This document shows positions 20,101 to 33,524 of a stretch of DNA of 64,000 nt, piece after piece. How positions within the stretch are numbered: the first letter of the stretch is position 1; every line of letters begins with the position of its first letter. The position numbers and the translations under genes were made by a program. Source of the DNA: Acanthochlamys bracteata (lineage: Eukaryota > Streptophyta > Magnoliopsida > Pandanales > Velloziaceae). The notes beneath the pieces were generated by a model. It worked only from the letters and a program-made list of their open reading frames with translations, was not told the origin of the DNA and ran no database searches. The stretch spans positions 6,084,463 through 6,148,462 of the forward strand of contig CM034134.1 of NCBI GenBank assembly GCA_019914995.1, written 5' to 3'.

Positions 20101-23100
20101 TCATAAAATTTCCAAGCATGAATAGAACTTTGCTTATCAATTCATGATTTACTTTGAGATATGTTCAAAGATGAAAGTAAAAAGCAAAAATATAATGGAA
20201 GAAAGATCTACCTGGGCAAAACATGTCGGTTGTGGATCTCAATGTCAGTAAAGATCTCATTTCTGATGCTAAAGCATAATGTCTTCATCTTCAGGTAAGC
20301 AGTGGAAACTGCGAAAACATCCATCAAGGCTCCCTCATTGTTGCTGGCAACAAACTCATCCGTCTCAGTCAAGTACCTTCGTAATCTCTTTCTGGCAGCT
20401 GTCTGCACATGCATTATAAATTCATGAATCTGCTGGCCATAACAACACGCAAAGGAATAAATTCTACATACCTGAAAATAGCCACATAATTTCAGTTGTA
20501 CTTCTGGAGCTAAAATATCATGAAGAAGAGCATAAAGCTTAACAGCAGGAAATAATGCTGGCGCTGGTGTTCCACTAGCAGGTCCAAAAACCTCCACAAT
20601 TCCAGATGCTAAGGACTCGTCCAGTGATTTATAATTTTCAAAAACGATTGCAAGAATTTGCTCAACCTGCTCCTCAATTTCACTAAGAATGCGGTTCTGA
20701 AAGTGAAAACAATGTATAGCAAAAATCACATTACGTACTATGTAAATTTCAATTGTGATAAAACAAATTTACATTAGTGTCTTAGAAGAGATAGTAAATA
20801 GATACCTCTTGATGACTTAAGGTATTCTTACTCTGGCATTTCAACATTACTGGATATAGCATATCATGAACCAACGTAAGGCAATCAGCGGTTGGGGTCG
20901 CCACATCCATAACATAAGAGAGGTATCTGATGACCATAAAGAATGTCAGTCTAGCAAAAAGGGAAGTTATATATGTAATGGTACATGCTAAGTTATCTTT
21001 CGTTGATGTCAGCAACAGCGTAATAAACAAATTTAAACGAGCATAAAACAATTGGCACCTTAGTTTCGTGTATGCATCTGAAACACCATAATAAGAGGCA
21101 AATTCTGTCAGCAACCATTTCCAATCACCATGCAGCAACAAGCGTCGTTGTTGGAAATTTTGCATTTTCATTGCAACTTCCAAAACAATATCAAAGGCTA
21201 CCGTCTCCGCAACAGATCCACACTGTACACAAACACAAGAAAATTGTAAACATCCTCCACAACAAACACAGGTAGAATGCTTTTCAAAGTCATTAATTGG
21301 ATACATAATAGCATTTGACTACTGAATAATATGGCCAGAAAATATAATTATCAGGATAACAGAAATATATAAATCAGAATCTCTTTACCATTAATCTAAA
21401 TTGAACCACTTATTCAAAATTCATAGGAAGATAACATTGTACTGCACTTGTAAATAAAAATATTTCGTACCTAAAAGTAAAGATGATCAACATATCTAGC
21501 AAAAGTTATACCTATAAAAACTAAGCATACTGGATTCAAAGTTACTTATCAGTATATCCTACCCTATTAATCCCATGGAGTCTATACTTCATGAAGAAAG
21601 CATTTCTGAGTAGGCCTTTCTATATGTATGCTATGTTAGTAAGATTTCTTTAAGAAAAAACTCCTTCAGGAGATTTAATCTGATCCTTCATACAGTCACA
21701 GCAGGTATGCACTATATCCCCTCCAATAGCATCAGGACTGTGTTAATACTTTTGCTTGTACCTGCTAACTGAGCTTGAATGATAAATCGTACTATCGTAT
21801 TATAGCCATTTGAAAATTTCTTTTCATTCACCTCTTACCAGACTATTTGTGAATGGATTTATAGGATTTGGACAATGATTGCTTAAAAGTTTCACATCAA
21901 GGTACCAGCTCAGCTAGGGTGGTTGAGATTTGGATATTAATCCAATACAAAAAACACCATATTCTATCACCAAACTAGCGAATCATTTTATTATCTCCTG
22001 AACAGAATAACTGAGTATCGTAAAGAAAGGAATTCAAAGATTGACAATAAGACTCCGCAAGACCAAGTAAACTACCTAAGGAAGTCCACATCTTCAAATA
22101 TGAGACATATTAGGAGCTGGTTGCTTGTAAATGAATTAAAACTCATGTGTGCTGGAGCCAAGAGGTATCTGATTTTTCTGAGAATGCCTAGAATTAAAAT
22201 CAGAAATTAGGTAATTGACCACAAACCTTTAGAGCATTGTTCTCATCTAAACTAGTTGAGTAGTTCGTATAAAGCTGTATACGTCCCACAAGTTCATGCT
22301 CTGGTCCACTATATATGGACCACCATCGTAGTTTAACACCCTGAATGTCGAATAGAATCAGGATTACAAACAAAGTAATTTGTCATGCAACAGATATTAA
22401 GTAATGCAATCTTACGGGATCTTCAGTGATGCTTGCTACTTGAGCAACAACCCGACCTTCATACTTCCCTTTAGAATCATAGACATCAACTATCAAGTCG
22501 TCACCTAAACTATCTGGGAAACTTCAACCACAAAAACAAATCAAATCAGTAATACCATAAAAATAAGACTTACTAAAGCTTGTATGAAAGGCAATATATC
22601 AATAGGAAAATAAGGAATGATAACTAAAGCAAAATAGAATAAGCATGAAAATGGATATAAACTTATTTATAAGACAGATGAGCTAAATTTAAAAGACAAC
22701 ACATACAAGACGTGTGTTTCACCAGATCCAGGTTGCATACGGATAGCATCTTCTTCAGCTAAACTCTTCAGTCTCAGCATGCATGAGTATGTTTCTGATC
22801 ATAAAACTTTGATAAGCAAACATGTTACAAAAACAGAAAGTGACATAACTGTAAATATATACCTTGCACAATCTCATATGATGATTTATTTCGGAGAGTG
22901 GTTACACCAACTTTGAGGAGTCCAGAAACTTGTTTGATGTACTGAGTACTGGCATGCATGTAGGCTAAACTATGACGTGAGAAAGTACTATTGGCAGGAA
23001 GCCGAGGTACAAATCGGACTTTTCGAAGTGATTCCCACCCAGCTGAGAAAGTTGACTGTAAGTTGGAGATTTGGCTTCGCAAACTCTCTATCTTAAGAGT

Positions 23101-26100
23101 TGGAGGTTTCAAAGATGAAAAACTACATCCTGACGGCATGTCTACTGCCATCCTAACTTTACGGACTGCACAAGAAGATACTTGGATAAGAACAGTGTTG
23201 AAAGAAGAGATCCAACTTCCAAATGATCTCATTAACATAAAGTACTGTAGAGCGCATAAACTAATGTAGAGCGCTTTAAGAACAGTAGACTAGTTTAGGC
23301 ATGCTAACCACAATCTCAGCAGGAGTAAATAATAGCTGGACATGATTGCACTTCCCCAAATCAGCTAATGGGAGATTCATTCAAAATTATCATAATGCTC
23401 ATGTATATATTCGGAAGAAAACAATTTGCAGTTTCTACCTCCAACTATCTGAATTCAGGATGAAAAAAATAAGGAATTTATAAAATACTATATTTGTATA
23501 AAGTATTATATATTATATCAAGTGTATATGTGCCATTACATACGCTTCTAAAATGTTAGTGCTGCAAGGGGAACTCGCACGTGCAGTGCACATATGGGGA
23601 AACAAAAGAGTCACGTACCTTGGACTTTCATCTTGCCAATTGTTTTCGTGGGCTTGGGGGCAGCGTCCTCATTAACAAACTCCGTTCTTTTTGCCAACAA
23701 TTCCTCTTCGGACTGCAAGAGGACCCTTTGCAGGCTAAAATCAGCAGAGAAACAATATGTATAAGAAATCCATGATGTGCTCCTTACTCTTGACAGAAGG
23801 TGATAGAATAACCAAAACAAAAGAAATAATCTCCACAAGCCTCATTAGACGGCACCTAAAAAGTTAACCTTTCTAGTCTTTGCTATAGCAAATCAAAGAT
23901 GAAGAAGGTAAACTTGCATAAGAATGCCGTACCATTCTTGATGACATAAGAATGAAAAAGGCCTAAGACTGATACTCTAGTGTCTAAAATGTAATAGATC
24001 GCAATTTTGGAACTGTAGAAAATCGAAGCATGTTTCATACAAACTAATAACCGAATTGGCTCTCAGCTTGCATCAAGTTAATTACTAAAAGTAAGCAGGC
24101 GGTTGACATGCTAAAGTGTTAATGAATAATAGTGTGCACAAGACATCAAAAGAAACTTACCCAAAAGCATTCCTCAATAATGAACACTCACTCTCGAGAA
24201 AACTTGGAGCTTCCATGCATCCTCTAGCCCATGAATGAAGGCATAATCTCACACAAGCATCATAAGCAATCACACAGTGCCAAGGACCTTGGCCCCTGAT
24301 TAATTTAGAAAAGATTATGACAAAGAAAATAGAACCATTAATGTGTAGATAGCTGTACATTCAAGAAAGGTTGATCAACTTACATTGCATGAAAGGTGGG
24401 AACTCGTGCGGGCATTGAACCAGAAGATGCCGACGTCACAACAGGAGTGTTCCTAATTACAGGCATACAATCAATTCGTCTCACAAATATCACAACTGAC
24501 CTTTTCCTTTTCATTCTCCCAAGTCTACGAAAAAGGCAAATTTAAGCTACCTTCTAGGCTGCTCCGGTGCAGTGCTTTCTTTACCAGCATGCAAATCAGC
24601 ATTTTCCTTAATGGAGAAATCATCTGTACCAACAGTTTCAGGTGTTCTGCATGATCTTGAGACCTTCATAGGATCTGCCGCTTGAGAAATGTCCTCATCA
24701 CAGCCACAGAAGGGTGGTGCACTTGGAGCATCAGAGTTGTAGTCCTACAATTAGTATGCAAGTAGTTAATATTAATCATATACGAAACAATTAGGTTAAC
24801 ATTATAATTTCAGAAAGCTAGCAGTTTATGCGCAAACACTAACAAATTCGTGACTCAAATATCCAAATTTTGTAAAGCAAAATTTACACTGTCCTACACA
24901 TGTATTCCTCGAAGTGAGATTCTAGAAGTCATAAATTCAATGAGCATGTCCAATGTCAAAAAGCAATTTTAACATGCCATAGTTCTTGCTTATTGCTTTC
25001 CGATAAATGAATTTCACCTTAGAAAGCAGGACAAAATACATCCCATTTTCATGACATCTAGTAACAGGTCGGTAATATAAAACTTAAAACATTCCTAGGG
25101 CTCACACAAAAAAACTACAAAAACAAACTCTTAAAACTTCAAAAGAAGTTTCTTTAGTGTCCTGAAAACATAAGCACTGCATACTGAGACACCGTCATAT
25201 TTGTATACATGCTTTACTGCTCTAAAAAATGCTAACACCTTTTCCTAAAATTTGCGTGGGTTTTAAAGGCATTTGAATTTGCTCATTCTTATGGAATGCC
25301 CATCTTTTTAATTAACCAAACAAAAATACTCCTCTAACTTTAAAAACATGCGGATGACGCAAGTGATAACCCTTTACTTGCTAACATATTAGCTGGCCAA
25401 GAATATTATACAAGCCAACAGCAGGAAAGCCGACATTCGGTACATTCATAAGTCGAACTAGATAAACTAATACTTCATGAGCAGTTGCACATGCTGAACA
25501 ACAAACAAGTTTTCTACAAATGGCACCTACTTTATGACGGAATATGCCTAGTTAAGCACAACTTGGCATAGTATATTGTAAATGTAAAACACCAATCCCA
25601 TATTGTAGGTAGCAAATTAGTCTTTATATGTGTACAGACTTCCTAATTACATTTAGCAAGGAACCAAATGAGACTCCCAATGTGGCTATGTAAAACTAAA
25701 GGAAAGTGGTTTAAAAATTCATGGACCTGTAAGTACCCTAAAAAATTTTCTTCTTTTTGGTAAGTTATAATTTTTCTATGTGTTCTATCAAAAACTCTTA
25801 TAAGCTTAGAAGTTATGTAAAATGTTTCTTTTGAATATCAATGTCAAAATTGTAGTATTCCCTACCATATGCAATGACATGAAATATTTGCTAGATGCAC
25901 TATATTTTTCCTTAACCAAATAACAGACGACGCAAGACTGGCAGTATTAAAAGCAGGTCAGATGCATCAGACTACAAGCAAGGTGACACTACCAAGATAG
26001 AAATAATGGAGCTTTAAAAGTATCAAGATCATTCACACTTTCTTCCATCAGTTCATGAAATTATCAACACATTCTCCTTGGAGAATTTGACCATTAACCA

Positions 26101-27531
26101 CTTCCATTCATAAACAATGCTCATGCAATGTGCATCACAATGAAGAAAGGTAGAACCAACTCAGCTTCAGATGTTACCTCCTGCACTCTATAATCAAACT
26201 AAAATCTACGAACTACAAAAAAGAGAACATATGTGATATGTCTTACTCAATATAGCATCTACATCAGTGACTAACGTCTCCAATAAAAATCTTTGTCACT
26301 ATTCCATCTTAGACACTACCAGAAGGAGAAATGTTAATCTCCTCTTAGAATTCAAACTTCTTATTCAATAAATATATAATGTTTTGCATCGACCAAGTGC
26401 TTCATAGTAGGTCGCTCGAGTCTCCTTCTAGTCACATAACACTTTCTACATAAACTAAAGCACTGAAATCAAGAAGCATTTAAGATAATAACAAACCTCA
26501 TGAACATCACGCTTAATCGGTAGTGCAGACTCTTCAGCAGCATGGACATAACGAGTAGCATGCTCCTGTTTCCGTAAAGTCGCATTCACACCACCGTTGC
26601 TGACCTGTTCTAATCGCCTTGTCGACTCTGATGTCCCACCAGAGTCCCATGAATCCTCATCTCCATCCTCTTCCTCCTCTTCTGTGAATCCATTAACATA
26701 GCCATTGCCGTAAACCTGCTTATTATGTTGCTGCTGCTGACGTGGAGACTGCTTTCTTATATCATCTCTATAAACAAATTGCTTATTTTGATGTTGCTGA
26801 TCCTGTTCTCTTAATGTAGGACTTGTTGAACCGAATCCCGAATACCCATCACTAGAGTAATGGTGTTGCTGCTGTAGAGAAGACTTCCTTAAAATATTTC
26901 TTGACAAATTCAAATCCGAGTAACCGTCACTGGAGTAATGCTGCCGCTGATGCTGAGTATGCTTTCTTAAACTATCCCTCGATGAGTTGAAATCTGAGCA
27001 ACTATCACCGGAGAACTGTTGTGGCCGCTGAGAGTCACGAGTCACGTACTGATTGCTTGGATTCGGCATTCTCCTGCTCAAGACTTCATCTTGCGGTGAA
27101 GAATCCAATGAGTACCTCCCATTATAAACCTCCTCTACATCAGAAGGCTCATCCATATCAGACCCAGAGTCGGTGTAATCACTGCTGGCATGGGCAGACT
27201 GTGAAGACAATGGAACTGTGGCACGTGGCAAATGCCCACTGCGGAATTTCTCCGGCGGAGGAATCCCAAGACCTCCACGGCCGGTACCAATGCTTCTATG
27301 TCCACTTCTAAGAAGATCAACACTTTGCCCCTGCTGCTGGTTCATGAATGAGTATTGCCCCTGCAACAAATAGAAAATTAAGCAAAAAATGAATACATCT
27401 TTTAAAGTAAAATGAAATACAAACGAACAAATATTTGCGTCAAGAACAAAAACAAAAAACAAATAGGAGCAAAGATCATATACCTCGCGGACCCATCTGA
27501 GAGCGTGAGGGTCAAGTCCCTCAGTGAACAT
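17161..27531 (-). CDS. Plant-conserved protein of unknown function, about 1310 aa, 22 coding exons
   Basis: Exons inferred from GT-AG sites and frame: 27531-27484, 27360-26497, 24744-24551, 24452-24384, 24295-24161, 23734-23619, 23165-22863, 22794-22707, 22521-22416, 22340-22227, 21222-21059, 20926-20806, 20696-20472, 20402-20212, 19478-19311, 19226-19121, 18562-18425, 18330-18166, 18082-17882, 17758-17564, 17494-17423, 17310-17161. They sum to 3933 bases, a whole number of codons with no internal stop. The start MFTEGLDPHALRWVRE was preferred; an in-frame ATG at 27597 is the alternative. Residues about 17-400 are low-complexity, rich in Ser, Gln and Asp/Glu, with SGHLPRATVPLS and an EEEEEDGDEDSWDSGG patch. 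The remaining ~900 residues look globular and mainly helical (e.g. VCRGYWDRMGQDVLGFLENR, WYKGARATVSVLDDTF). No signal peptide, membrane span or named domain was recognised. From memory it resembles the uncharacterised Arabidopsis proteins AT5G65440 and AT4G24610; unverified. The second intron is 1.75 kb. Confidence 0.85.
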
Positions 27532-28160
27532 TGCGGCGTTCAAAGCATGAACAACTTCAGTTAGAGAGCAAGATCTGGACCAGAATCTTCTTTTCAAAAA
27601 TTTATCTGAAATTGAAGAAAAACAAACAACTCAAACCAAAAACATGTGGTGAATCTAAGACCTAGAAAATCTTTTAAACCCACAGAGGACAATGTTTGAC
27701 CTAGAATCTTGTTCGAAATAAGAAGCTCAAGAAATTTGTTGAAGAAAACTAAATAAATCGAAGAAAACCACGAAATTACACTACCAAACAAAACAAAATA
27801 ATAAGAAAACCAATACTATCTGAAAATTTGAAAACGCAAGAAAAAAGAAAGAAAAGAAAATGGTAAAACAACACCAAGCTTAGAAGATTTTCCCCAAAGA
27901 AGAAAATTTACAACAAAATGTAGTACCTGTTATTTCAACACAGTGCTTGTTTCTTGAAATGATTCAAAAGATCAAAAAAGCAAAAGAACTGAAGAATGTA
28001 GCAATCTGAATGATTTCAAAAAATATGTGAAAAGAATGTGTAAATGTTGGGAAATATTTGAGAGAGGAAGAGAGAGACGAGAAGAACGACCGCTGCTGTT
28101 TGCTTTCGATTGTCGCTTCTTCTTTCTGTAACAGAGAGAGAGTGTGTAGTTAGATCAGTG
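27532..28160 (-). promoter_or_regulatory. 5' leader and likely promoter side of the 22-exon gene
   Basis: Upstream of the start codon at 27531. GTTGAAATAACAG followed by GTACTACA (about 27927-27945 on the minus strand) looks like a 5' splice donor, so a 5' UTR intron ending before the first coding exon is plausible. A GA/CT-rich tract (AGAGAGGAAGAGAGAGACGAG and AGAGAGAGAGTGTG on the plus strand, about 28060-28150) is the sort of pyrimidine-patch sequence common near plant transcription starts. No TATA box was pinned down. Confidence 0.45.
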
Positions 28161-30360
28161 TTTGATTCGAATAAAACAAACAAACAAAAAATGTTTATTT
28201 TTTTTCTTCATTTAATTTATTATAATTAATTTATTAATATAAGAAGAAAAAAGGGTTGGGATTTTAATTTAATGTTTCTTGTTTGCTTAAAACAATATGA
28301 AGTCCCATAGAAGAGAAATGATTCATGGTTATTTAAACGTGTAGTTAATTAGTAACATGGCGGTCGCCTAACTGAAACTAATACTAGTACATGGAAACAT
28401 TAAATTATTTCAATTAAGTAAAAATCTAATTTAACAGTATCATTTTTATATATTATTTATTAACAATAAAATTGATAAAATCATCATATAAATTATAATA
28501 CAATCTAATAAAATCTTTGTAAGCTATAAATAAGTTACTATTTTCCAAATATATGTGCATTTTTCTGACCGTAAAAGAATTTTAACGTTACAAAAAAGTT
28601 ATAAATAAAGGTTTTAAAGAGAAAGGTTAAAAATGTTTGAATTTTGAAATGAAAGAAATGTCAATATCAGCAATAATAAACGCTTTTTTAATTCTAATTT
28701 GATAAAGCAACGACTGGTATGAATGTATTTCTACAAAACAAACTATTCTTTTATTTTAGTTAATTTTCTAAAAGACTGTAATTTGAACGGCGTCAAACAG
28801 TTTACAGCTCCGAAAGTTAGCGCCGTCAATAACGCAACGGTCGAGAAAGTTAGTGGGACCCAGAAGCTGGGACTGTTCAACGCCCTCTACCTCCACTACT
28901 ACCACTACATCTCTCCAAAACAGCTCAACTACATAAAACACAAAGCTCCAAATCAAACAACTCATAACACGCCACATGTACATTAACTAACCTCCGTTAT
29001 ATTATTATTTCTTCAGGGTCTGATTCGATTATTATCAACCGTTTAATGAACAAGAAAATCTTTTATCTTTTAATATCATAGTGATTAAAAAGTACTGCTT
29101 TTTCATTAAAAGGGAAAAGAAAGTTTTCTCAATATCTGGTTGCACATGACTCACATGAGCACGGAAGAAGAATCCCACTATTTTGGCGGCCGACAAATTC
29201 AAAATTTTTGAAAAGGTGATGCACGCGATCGTTCCATCGACGGTCAATATTGTCCGACATCGAATTAGTGCTGATCTCGAAGCAAAGTTTGCAATAATGC
29301 ATGTTGGGAATATGTTGTTGGGCAAGAATGTGAATAATAGTTATAATTTAATTACTCAAAATTTATTTGTTTATTAATTTTCAAATATATATACTTATTT
29401 TATATTTTAGTTTTATTGATTTATTTTTAATTTATTTCTTACTAAATTTTGTTAGTATTATAAAATTTAATTTTTATCAAGTTACAGTACTCCAAATGAA
29501 TCTGCTTGACTTAGTTTACAATAACAAGATGTTTCAGATAACTTTAAAAAAAATTTCAAAATGAAATATATTTTTAAAATTTTTTATTTTAAAAAACAGA
29601 ATATAAATAAATACTTTAAAACAATAAAATTTTCTGTATTTTAAAAATCTTTTAAACTTTATAATATTTTTAAAATTCTTTTAATTCTGTAAAATATTTT
29701 TAGAAATTTTATTAAAAAATATAAATAAAAAATTTTATAAGTAATGTAAAACATCATCTAAATATTAAGCAAAGATGGAACGAGCATGCGATTGCATCTA
29801 TCTTTTGGACTTATTTTATGCCGTTGGTTGGCTGTTTTTTTAAAAAAGAAGTTACATTTTAAGCCTAATAGATATGAAATTATAATTTAAAGCATCGAAA
29901 CAACATATTAGCATGCTATTTGAAAGGAACCGTAAATTACCTATCTGCCTTGTTTCAGTGGAAATTTTTGGAATTTTGAAATGGCGGAAATGTGAAATAT
30001 GAGCAATAATTGCAAAAGCTTTTCTTTTTTTTAAAGGAAAAAAAGAAGTCTTTTATGTAACTAGTGGGACAACGTGGATACTAACGCCGTTAAATTTGCA
30101 ACAACATTAGCGAAAACGTGAATGTTACTGGTGGACCCGGAATGAGCGGCTCTGGTTTGATCATCAGGTAAAGATAATCGAGAAGTTATTGATCATTAAT
30201 CAAATTAGGTTACCTATTATGGTAATATGTTCAATGGGAATTAGCAGTTTAGCACTTCCTCTGAGCTGGAAGTGAGCCGGCCATAAAAAACAAGTCCAAT
30301 CAAATTATTAGTGTTGATTTTTGTTTTGTTCGGGCGCGGCGCGCGGTGAGGCATATTAGC
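28161..30360. other. Intergenic with a diverged duplication and an unexplained short open frame
   Basis: Two segments about 1.33 kb apart (start near 28636 and 29968) share GGAATTTTGAAATG-like, GAAATGT..ATAT.AGCAATAAT and later GCCGT(C/T)AA...GGACCC motifs in the same order, so they are an old duplication. At 29177-29335 a plus-strand frame of normal-looking composition (MAADKFKIFEKVMHAIVPST, then NIVRHRISADLEAKFAIMHV) stands out from its A/T surroundings but matches nothing I know. About 29560-29760 is almost pure A/T. No complete gene is supported. Confidence 0.45.
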
Positions 30361-30365
30361 TTCAA

Positions 30366-30606
30366 GGAGCGTTTGGAGCTTTTATAAAATAGAAAATATT
30401 TTTATTTATTTTAAAAAATGAGTTTTATTTTTTTATTTTAAAAAAATAATAAAAATATGTAATAAAAAGATTTTATTTTGTAGAATTTTTTTATATTTTT
30501 TAAATTTTTAAATAAAATTTTTATATACTTATAAAATATATATTGAAAAATATGAAATTGAAAATTGAAAAATTTTGTTGAAAAAAGCTGAACCAAACAT
30601 CTCTTA
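30366..30606. repeat. AT-rich MITE-like element with GTTTGG ends
   Basis: Left end GAGCGTTTGGAGCTTTT and inverted right end AGATGTTTGGTTCAGCTTTT enclose about 240 bases of nearly pure A/T. It is the clearest of several similar blocks in the window (about 5685-5885, 34490-34670, 54905-55130). It has no coding capacity. Confidence 0.6.
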
Positions 30607-31189
30607 GTAGATTGAAGAATCCGATTATATTTTGTGGACGTCTAAGAATGCTATTAAATATAAAATTTTTAAAATACATATTTTATTTTTTCAAAATAAT
30701 TCAAATAACTTTTTTAGAAAAAGTAAAACTTATTAATTAATGAAATTTAGATAAATTATTATATAATTTATATTAATAATAAAATTTAAAATTAATTAAA
30801 AAACTTTTAACAAAATAAAATTATTTTAAATTATTTATTTATTTAATATTAAAAATAAATTTAAAAAATAAAATTAATGATTTAATAAAGTCAAAACCGT
30901 ACACATCTATACATTCACGTGGTTCCCGCTATATATAAGTACCTTAGCATCGAAGCAATCCTTGCCTCGAGATTAGGGCATATTTGGCACAATTTATTTT
31001 CTACTTTATAGCAAAAAAATTACTAAATAGTAAAATAAATATTTGATAAAATTTTTTATTGTTAATAATAAGCTGCTTTTGGCTCGTTAAAAAAAAACAC
31101 CGGTAAAAATACTTTCAAAGAAAGCCGCATGAAATTTTTCACACTAGGCGTGAATAATATCCATTTTGCCCACTTTAAGTTAGTAAATT
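30607..31189. other. AT-rich intergenic, repeat remnants
   Basis: About 30640-30890 is almost wholly A/T. About 30970-31110 holds two TTTGGC-like element ends (GGGCATATTTGGCACAATT and AGCTGCTTTTGGCTCG). Nothing coding was recognised. Confidence 0.4.
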
Positions 31190-32789
31190 GCAGTGATACA
31201 TAAATTTATATCTGTTCATAGATTTTTCATTTTTATCTTTTCCCATTTTTTTTCCTTCTCTCTGGCGATCGGCAGCGACATCCTGCAAACGATTTTTTCG
31301 ATTTCGATCGATTTCTCTCCAATCAGCACCGAAATCACTTTATTCTCCTTCCCTTCGTCTATTTTTCGTCTTCACCGTCCCAATTTCCGTATGAAATCGC
31401 GCATTGCGAACAAGCAGGAGCCCTAATCGAGTTCGCGAGCGCGTTGGAATCCTAATCTAGTTTTTTCCCTCTGTCCTACTACTCATCGTTGCTCGAGCTT
31501 GTTTATTTTTCTCACTGGTACCAATACAACCCTGCTCAGTTCTCCAAAACTCCTCTCGAGGTCATACGCTAATTGAATCTCGTGTTCTGCTCCAATTGGG
31601 TAAGAATTCTTATTCCATTGCTCATCGGTACAAATTTCGTTCCTGGAATGGTTTGATTTTATTTGGTTTTATTTGTTGAGTGAGTTTGATTTGCTTTGAT
31701 TTGGAGAAGGAGAATGTATTGTCGGAGGGTTCATTTGATTTGATGTCCTTCTATTAGTAATACTTATGGAATGAATTAATGTTGAAAATTCTTGCTAAGT
31801 GTTTCAGATGTGCGCAAGTGTTAGATATGAAATTATTGTTTGATCTATGCTTGATTGATACTATTAGTGAATTATACCTACTCGGGAGACTATCTATTCC
31901 AATTTCTATGCAGTGCTTAGATACTATGCATGTGAATATATTGTTACATCCCAGTTTATAATGAAAACAAGAAAGCAATTCACTGATTTGAAAGTTTTTT
32001 TTAAATTTTTGTGTGGAAATGGATACTAGCTAGAGTGACCTATCTTGCACATGCAATTCTGTGATGGTTTTGCATTGTGTATAGTGTTAGAATGGTATGC
32101 TTGCAGTGATAGATTGTTGCATTCCAGCTTGTTTTCCGTTCAGCTAAACCACAAATGTCGTAAGATCATTCTAAAGGCACAAATATGTCAGTAACTTCCT
32201 TATCTCAAAACTTTGCTGGGAAAACCTAAAAGCTACCAACTAATCTGAAAGTTTTATTTGGTGTTGAAATAGATACTAACTAGAACCTCTCCAATGGTTC
32301 ATTTAGATATATTCAAGCCTGTTGCCTGGTATGGGCCTGAAAAGTATGAGCTGAACTTACATTAATGGTTTTCTTAGATTGTATTATATTGTATGAGATG
32401 CAAATGCATGTTGTATGTAGCATGATTTTCCATACTGTTAGCACACTCTAATGCTTGCTTAGCAAAATTATTTTTTTTAGATGGTTAACTTTCTTTGATT
32501 TGTTCTATTAGTTTTATCATGGTGCCTAGATGCATAATTTTCTCTCTGACTATTTTATTGAAGGAAGGTTTTTTTTTCTCCCTAAAATTCTTATGTTCTT
32601 TTTTGTGGGCTTTGCAGAAATTGAAGAAAATTTGTTAATGTGAAAATACTGGCTGGTTACAGAATTTGTAAGATTCTTCTCATGTGGTTCTATATCAAGT
32701 TGTGTTTGTTTCCAGCAGAGTTAGGATGCATTAAGTTTTACATCTATTATATGAACTTTGGAGGTGTAATAATTTTTCTTAGTCTAGAC
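31190..32789 (+). other. Gene 5'-leader-like segment without a coding region
   Basis: Composition changes here to a CT-rich, less AT-rich stretch (31230-31600) like a plant 5' UTR, ending in a strong donor: GCTCCAATTG before GGTAAGAATT, about 31599. About 1 kb on, GGGCTTTGCAG (to about 32617) followed by a 51-base segment and GTAAGATTC looks like a second non-coding exon. The longest open frame in the first part is 77 codons and unremarkable. No protein-coding exon was found before the transposon-rich DNA that follows, so this looks like the orphaned 5' part of a gene or the start of a non-coding RNA. Confidence 0.4.
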
Positions 32790-33524
32790 CATGGTTGTTC
32801 CCGATTTAAATCTTAAAATCTTACGATTTTACGATTTTACATCAACAAAACGATCCTACTTGATACAAAATCCCGATCTTACTTCTAATCCGTAAAATCT
32901 CGATTTTAATTCTAAAATTTTTAAGATTTCGATTTTACTTGCGATCTTACGATTTTAGTTTATAAAAAATTTTCATGAATCAGGAGAGCTAAACAAAATC
33001 AATCGTTCATTTATAGTGGATGCAGTTATGTTTGGTTTATTTTGTAAGTGATTTATTGTAGGAGTAAAATGTTTTCTATATTGTGGTATTTTGGATTATA
33101 TTTTTTCTCTTTATTTTAAGACGATAAAAACTATTGCTTGACGCTTAATTAATTGATTACATCATAAACTGAATTTTCTAAATATGGTATAACTATATAA
33201 GTGTATATTTATAAAATAATAATATAACTGAATTTTCTAAATATGATAATAAGCTAAATGAATATAAAAAATTATTAAAAATATAGTTTATTTGAACCAC
33301 AATATGAATATTATTAATTTATTACATTAAAATAAAATATAAGGAAAATTATATTTTTAATTTTCAGCAATATTAATAAGTACTATCTAAATATTTAAAA
33401 GTATTAAATAATTTTATAAAAAATTATCAATAAGTAAGTCTTACGATCTTATTTAAAATTCCGATTTTTACGATCCTACACAAACGAAAGGATTCTATAT
33501 AAAATTCTGATCCTTACAACCTTG
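32790..33524. mobile_element. Non-autonomous hAT-type element with 8-bp target duplication
   Basis: The element begins CATGGTTGT and ends with the inverse of CAAGGTTGT. It is flanked by GTCTAGAC at 32782-32789 and again at 33525-33532, an exact 8-bp duplication, the hAT length. Subterminal regions are full of short related words on both strands (TCTTACGATTTTA, GATTTTACG, GATCCTAC), as in hAT elements where the transposase binds repeated motifs. The interior is A/T-rich and non-coding, so movement would need a transposase from elsewhere. The target duplication is itself palindromic, which slightly weakens it as evidence. Confidence 0.8.

Noticed and set aside
22991-23269. 92-codon plus-strand frame
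   Set aside because: It is opposite exon 7 of the 22-exon gene, whose frame is supported by splice sites and by joining to both neighbours.
27021-27311. 96-codon plus-strand frame
   Set aside because: Antisense of the low-complexity exon 2 of the same gene.
26455-27597. A single 380-residue protein read straight through
   Set aside because: It reads through a clear GT-AG intron (27483-27361) and past the donor at 26496; it is the unspliced frame over two exons.
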